Shown: in pieces, positions 5,991-7,464 of the stretch
Position numbering within the stretch: position 1 is the stretch's first letter
Layout: each line of letters begins with the position of its first letter
NCBI GenBank assembly: GCA_947625565.1
Contig: CANQOU010000055.1
Span: 1-7,464, forward strand
Origin: an uncultured Clostridia bacterium
GTDB taxonomy: Bacteria > Bacillota > Clostridia > TANB77 > CAG-508
Direction of reading: 5' to 3'
DNA length: 7,464 nt
Translations under genes and position numbers: made by a program
The notes under the pieces: generated by a model
Told to the model about the DNA's origin: nothing
What the model saw: only the letters and a program-made list of their open reading frames with translations
Database searches by the model: none

Positions 5991-6329
5991 ATGTATGTTT
6001 TTAATATAGCAAATCCATTAACGCTTATTTTACTTCTAACTGCAATTATTTTATTACTTTTCCTATCACAGGAACTAAAGAAAAGTTATATAGCAGCAAT
6101 ACCTTTATTTGCCGCATTAATTTTATTAATAGTACATGGTGCTCAATTATTTACATTACAAGAAGAATTTAGAAATTTAACAGGAACATTGTCAACTTGC
6201 TTAGCAGTAGATTTTATTTTTGTTGGAATATCATTTTTTGGATATTTATGGGTAGATGATATTGAAGCAAAAGAAAAAGGAAAGAAAACTATTGATGATA
6301 GCTTAGAATGGTTCTGGAAAAATGTTTAA
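5991..6329 (+). CDS. Unrecognised three-helix membrane protein
   Basis: I do not recognise this 112-residue protein. It has three hydrophobic segments, at about 9-27, 33-54 and 66-87, short loops, and a soluble charged C-terminal tail (VDDIEAKEKGKKTIDDSLEW, 88-107) that ends in WFWKNV. The loop between helices 2 and 3 (QLFTLQEEFRNLTG) is mildly acidic and polar. The start at 5991 is supported by AAAGGGG at 5974-5980, 10 nt upstream, and by the helix beginning soon afterwards; an in-frame ATG at 5946 lies in the promoter and is rejected. It has its own promoter preceded by an 11-bp repeat array, so it is probably regulated separately from glmM, although read-through from glmM is possible. Its stop codon shares bases with the stop of the reverse-strand sortase gene. 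No enzyme or transporter motif is visible; a sensing, anchoring or envelope-stress role would be guesswork. Confidence 0.75.
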   Translation: MYVFNIANPLTLILLLTAIILLLFLSQELKKSYIAAIPLFAALILLIVHGAQLFTLQEEFRNLTGTLSTCLAVDFIFVGISFFGYLWVDDIEAKEKGKKTIDDSLEWFWKNV

Positions 6330-6958
6330 TATGATGCTTTTATAATAATGCGCTGATTATTAAAATTATTACAGGTAACGAGAGTTAACTCATGCCTAGA
6401 ATAAATAGAATATATAGGAGATAAATCATCTGTTTTTACTTCATAATTATTAAAAACAGAATAAGAATATTTATGATTATTCATATCATAAATATTGATT
6501 GTATCTCCTTTTTTTAGTTGTTCAATAGAACTAAAAAATTCTGAATTATTATAATTATGTCCTGCAATACATAAATTTCCATTTTCAGGTGGCATTTTCC
6601 CATAAAAAATGCAAGGTGATATTTTTAAAGATTCATCATCTAACATAGAAAAAATAGGATAAGAAATTTCTAATTTTGGAATTTCAATTTTACCAATAAT
6701 AAATTTCCTAGTGTAATAATTACTATTTTCTAAATTTGTATAAGAATTAGAATTACTAGATGCATATAATTGCATTGTTTCATAATTATATTGTAATTGT
6801 TCACTCAATTTATTGTCCAAACCAGAACGGTATAATGTAAATATAAAAAATGCAAAAAGTAAAGCTAGAATACTGATAGAAAAAATAAAGAAATATTTAA
6901 AATGGTATTTCTTTTCTTTTTCTAGTTCAATTTTTACATTTGCTAAAATCTGATTCAT
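6326..6958 (-). CDS. Sortase, class D-like, membrane anchored
   Basis: Sortases are extracellular cysteine transpeptidases that cut a sorting motif (LPxTG-like) in secreted proteins and join them to the cell wall or to pilin partners. The 210 residues have a short cytoplasmic part, one membrane segment at about 22-43 acting as an uncleaved signal anchor, an Asn/Ser/Tyr-rich linker to about 85, and the catalytic domain. The triad is visible: His134 in AGHNY, Cys196 in LTLVTC and Arg203 in NQRIIIKA. IGKIEIPKLEISYPIF at 88-103, the EQLKKGDTINIYD segment at 146-158 and the exact TLVTC form favour class D over A or B; the class is not certain. The start is supported by AAGGAG at 6964-6969 (complement), 5 nt from the ATG. 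A weak promoter guess on this strand is TTGATA (7008-7003) and TAAAAT (6983-6978) with a 19-nt spacer. No substrate with a sorting signal is in the window. Confidence 0.9.
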   Translation of the reverse strand: MNQILANVKIELEKEKKYHFKYFFIFSISILALLFAFFIFTLYRSGLDNKLSEQLQYNYETMQLYASSNSNSYTNLENSNYYTRKFIIGKIEIPKLEISYPIFSMLDDESLKISPCIFYGKMPPENGNLCIAGHNYNNSEFFSSIEQLKKGDTINIYDMNNHKYSYSVFNNYEVKTDDLSPIYSIYSRHELTLVTCNNFNNQRIIIKASY

Positions 6959-7015
6959 AAAAACTCCTTAACTTGCAATTTTAACTTATTATTTACAAAA
7001 AATATCAAAAATATG

Positions 7016-7043
7016 TTGCAAAATAAAAAAAACGTGATATAAT
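7016..7043 (+). promoter_or_regulatory. Promoter with extended -10 for the T-box/ileS transcript
   Basis: TTGCAA at 7016-7021 and TATAAT at 7038-7043 are 16 nt apart, with TG at 7035-7036 giving the same extended -10 (TGATATAAT) as the rsmE promoter. Transcription would start around 7050, just before stem I of the T-box. It faces away from the sortase gene, about 60-90 bp from that gene's start, so the two transcripts are divergent. Confidence 0.85.
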
Positions 7044-7049
7044 ATATAA

Positions 7050-7311
7050 ATATAAAAACGTAATAAGGACAACACAAATTATATAATATCTAACAGAGAG
7101 CCAAAGTTTGCTGAGAATTTGGTAAGTAAAAATAATTTGTTATCACCTTATGTTTCTAAACTGAAAAGATTTTATCCTAATAAGTTTAGACGTAAATCTG
7201 CGTTAAAGATAAATAAGAGAGTAATTTAAAAATTACTAAATTAGGTGGTACCGCGGAATTTCAAGCCATTTCGTCCTAAAATATAGGATGCAATGGCTTT
7301 ATTTGTTTTTT
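7050..7311 (+). promoter_or_regulatory. T-box riboswitch, isoleucine specifier (ATC)
   Basis: This leader senses uncharged tRNA-Ile and lets transcription continue into ileS only when it is bound. Stem I: ATAAGG (7063-7068) pairs with CCTTAT (7146-7151), then an internal specifier loop, then ACAAATTAT (7074-7082) pairs with ATAATTTGT (7132-7140). The specifier ATC (7142-7144) lies in that loop and reads as isoleucine. The upper stem has AGAGAG (7095-7100) and CCAAA (7101-7105)/TTTGG (7118-7122). A second helix pairs TCTAAACT (7155-7162) with AGTTTAGA (7183-7190). A stem IIA/B-type pseudoknot is possible: ACG (7190-7192) with CGT (7201-7203), and ATCT (7196-7199) with AGAT (7207-7210). Stem III is AGTAATTT/AAATTACT (7220-7237). 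The T-box AGGTGGTACCGCG is at 7243-7255; its TGGT can pair with the ACCA end of tRNA-Ile. The antiterminator pairs TTAGG (7241-7245) with CCTAA (7275-7279). Confidence 0.95.
7263..7311 (+). terminator. ileS: T-box-controlled intrinsic terminator before ileS
   Basis: AAGCCATT (7263-7270) pairs with AATGGCTT (7292-7299), and an inner helix pairs TCCTA (7274-7278) with TAGGA (7284-7288). The stem is followed by T-rich sequence ending in six Ts (7306-7311). The inner 5' arm overlaps CCTAA at 7275-7279, which is needed by the antiterminator, so the two structures exclude each other as in a standard transcriptional T-box. Confidence 0.92.
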
Positions 7312-7323
7312 AATAAGGGGGAA

Positions 7324-7337
7324 TGTACATATGTACA
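7324..7337 (+). repeat. Perfect 14-bp palindrome covering the ileS start codon
   Basis: TGTACATATGTACA is identical to its reverse complement and is centred between bases 7330 and 7331, so the ileS ATG (7331-7333) is in its right half. In RNA it could form only a short hairpin with little or no loop, or pair between two transcripts; in DNA it could be a dimer-type binding site. No function is shown. Confidence 0.5.
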
Positions 7338-7464
7338 AAAAAGTAGAATTAAAAAATGGTTTTGCAGGAATGGAAAAAGAAGTAGCTAAAATGTGGAAAG
7401 AAAAAAACATAATAAGAAAAAATTTTGCTATGAATGAAGGAAAAAGACATTTTACATTTTATGA
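7331..7464 (+). CDS. ileS: Isoleucyl-tRNA synthetase, N-terminal part only
   Basis: IleS attaches isoleucine to tRNA-Ile in the cytoplasm. Only 44 codons and two bases are in the window, ending within FTFY[DE], just before where the class I HIGH region would follow. The start MYKKVELKNGFAGMEKEVAKMW and the KNIIRKNF segment match the N-terminus of bacterial IleS. The pattern (start with a Tyr, EKE..KMW, then FTFY) resembles the eukaryote-like form of IleS often seen in Clostridia; the rest of the gene would be needed to confirm this. The ATG at 7331 has AAGGGGG at 7315-7321, 9 nt upstream. An ATG at 7323 is in another frame, lies 1 nt after the ribosome site, and stops after seven codons. Identity is independently supported by the upstream T-box with an isoleucine specifier. 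Confidence 0.93.
   Translation, partial: MYKKVELKNGFAGMEKEVAKMWKEKNIIRKNFAMNEGKRHFTFY

Noticed and set aside
7323..7346. Seven-codon open frame overlapping the ileS start
   Set aside because: Its ATG is only 1 nt after the ribosome site, too close for initiation; it looks like a by-product of the palindrome.

Overview
The window is very A+T-rich, strongly purine-biased on the coding strand, and uses TGA as a stop codon with AGA as the main arginine codon. Together with a RemA (DUF370) gene, a YicC–RemA–omega gene cluster, a T-box leader in front of ileS, a class D-like sortase and strong AGGAGG ribosome sites, this points to a low-GC Firmicute, most likely an anaerobic Clostridia-type gut bacterium. 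The species cannot be named from this sequence.

Layout. Bases 2-442 hold the 3' part of a rubrerythrin gene, closed by a clear intrinsic terminator. A strong extended -10 promoter (491-519) then starts a tightly packed forward run of eight genes (548 to about 5876): rsmE, an unrecognised membrane protein with a histone-H1-like lysine-rich tail, yicC, remA, rpoZ, a cytidylate-kinase-like P-loop kinase, an unrecognised single-pass small protein, and glmM. Gaps are 1-18 nt and nearly every gene has a good Shine-Dalgarno site. The cluster joins rRNA modification, RNA turnover, DNA organisation, RNA polymerase assembly, nucleotide metabolism and the entry into cell-wall UDP-GlcNAc synthesis. It resembles the Bacillus yloC-remA-gmk-rpoZ order, but gmk is missing from its usual place and an unrelated kinase sits just after rpoZ. 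The end of glmM carries an apparent one-base frameshift.

Downstream of glmM, four 11-bp direct repeat units (5877-5920), reminiscent of a PhoB/OmpR-type operator, lie just ahead of a well-formed promoter (5927-5955) for a three-helix membrane protein of 112 aa. That gene converges with, and overlaps by 4 bp, a reverse-strand sortase gene. The sortase start region faces a second regulatory region: an extended -10 promoter, a complete T-box riboswitch with an isoleucine (ATC) specifier, its antiterminator/terminator switch, and the first 44 codons of ileS at the right edge.

Most of the window is housekeeping. The parts that deserve attention are the glmM frameshift, the 11-bp repeat array with its membrane-protein gene, the H1-like tailed membrane protein, the gmk replacement, and the perfect palindrome that covers the ileS start codon. 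I see no CRISPR array, tRNA, rRNA or mobile element.
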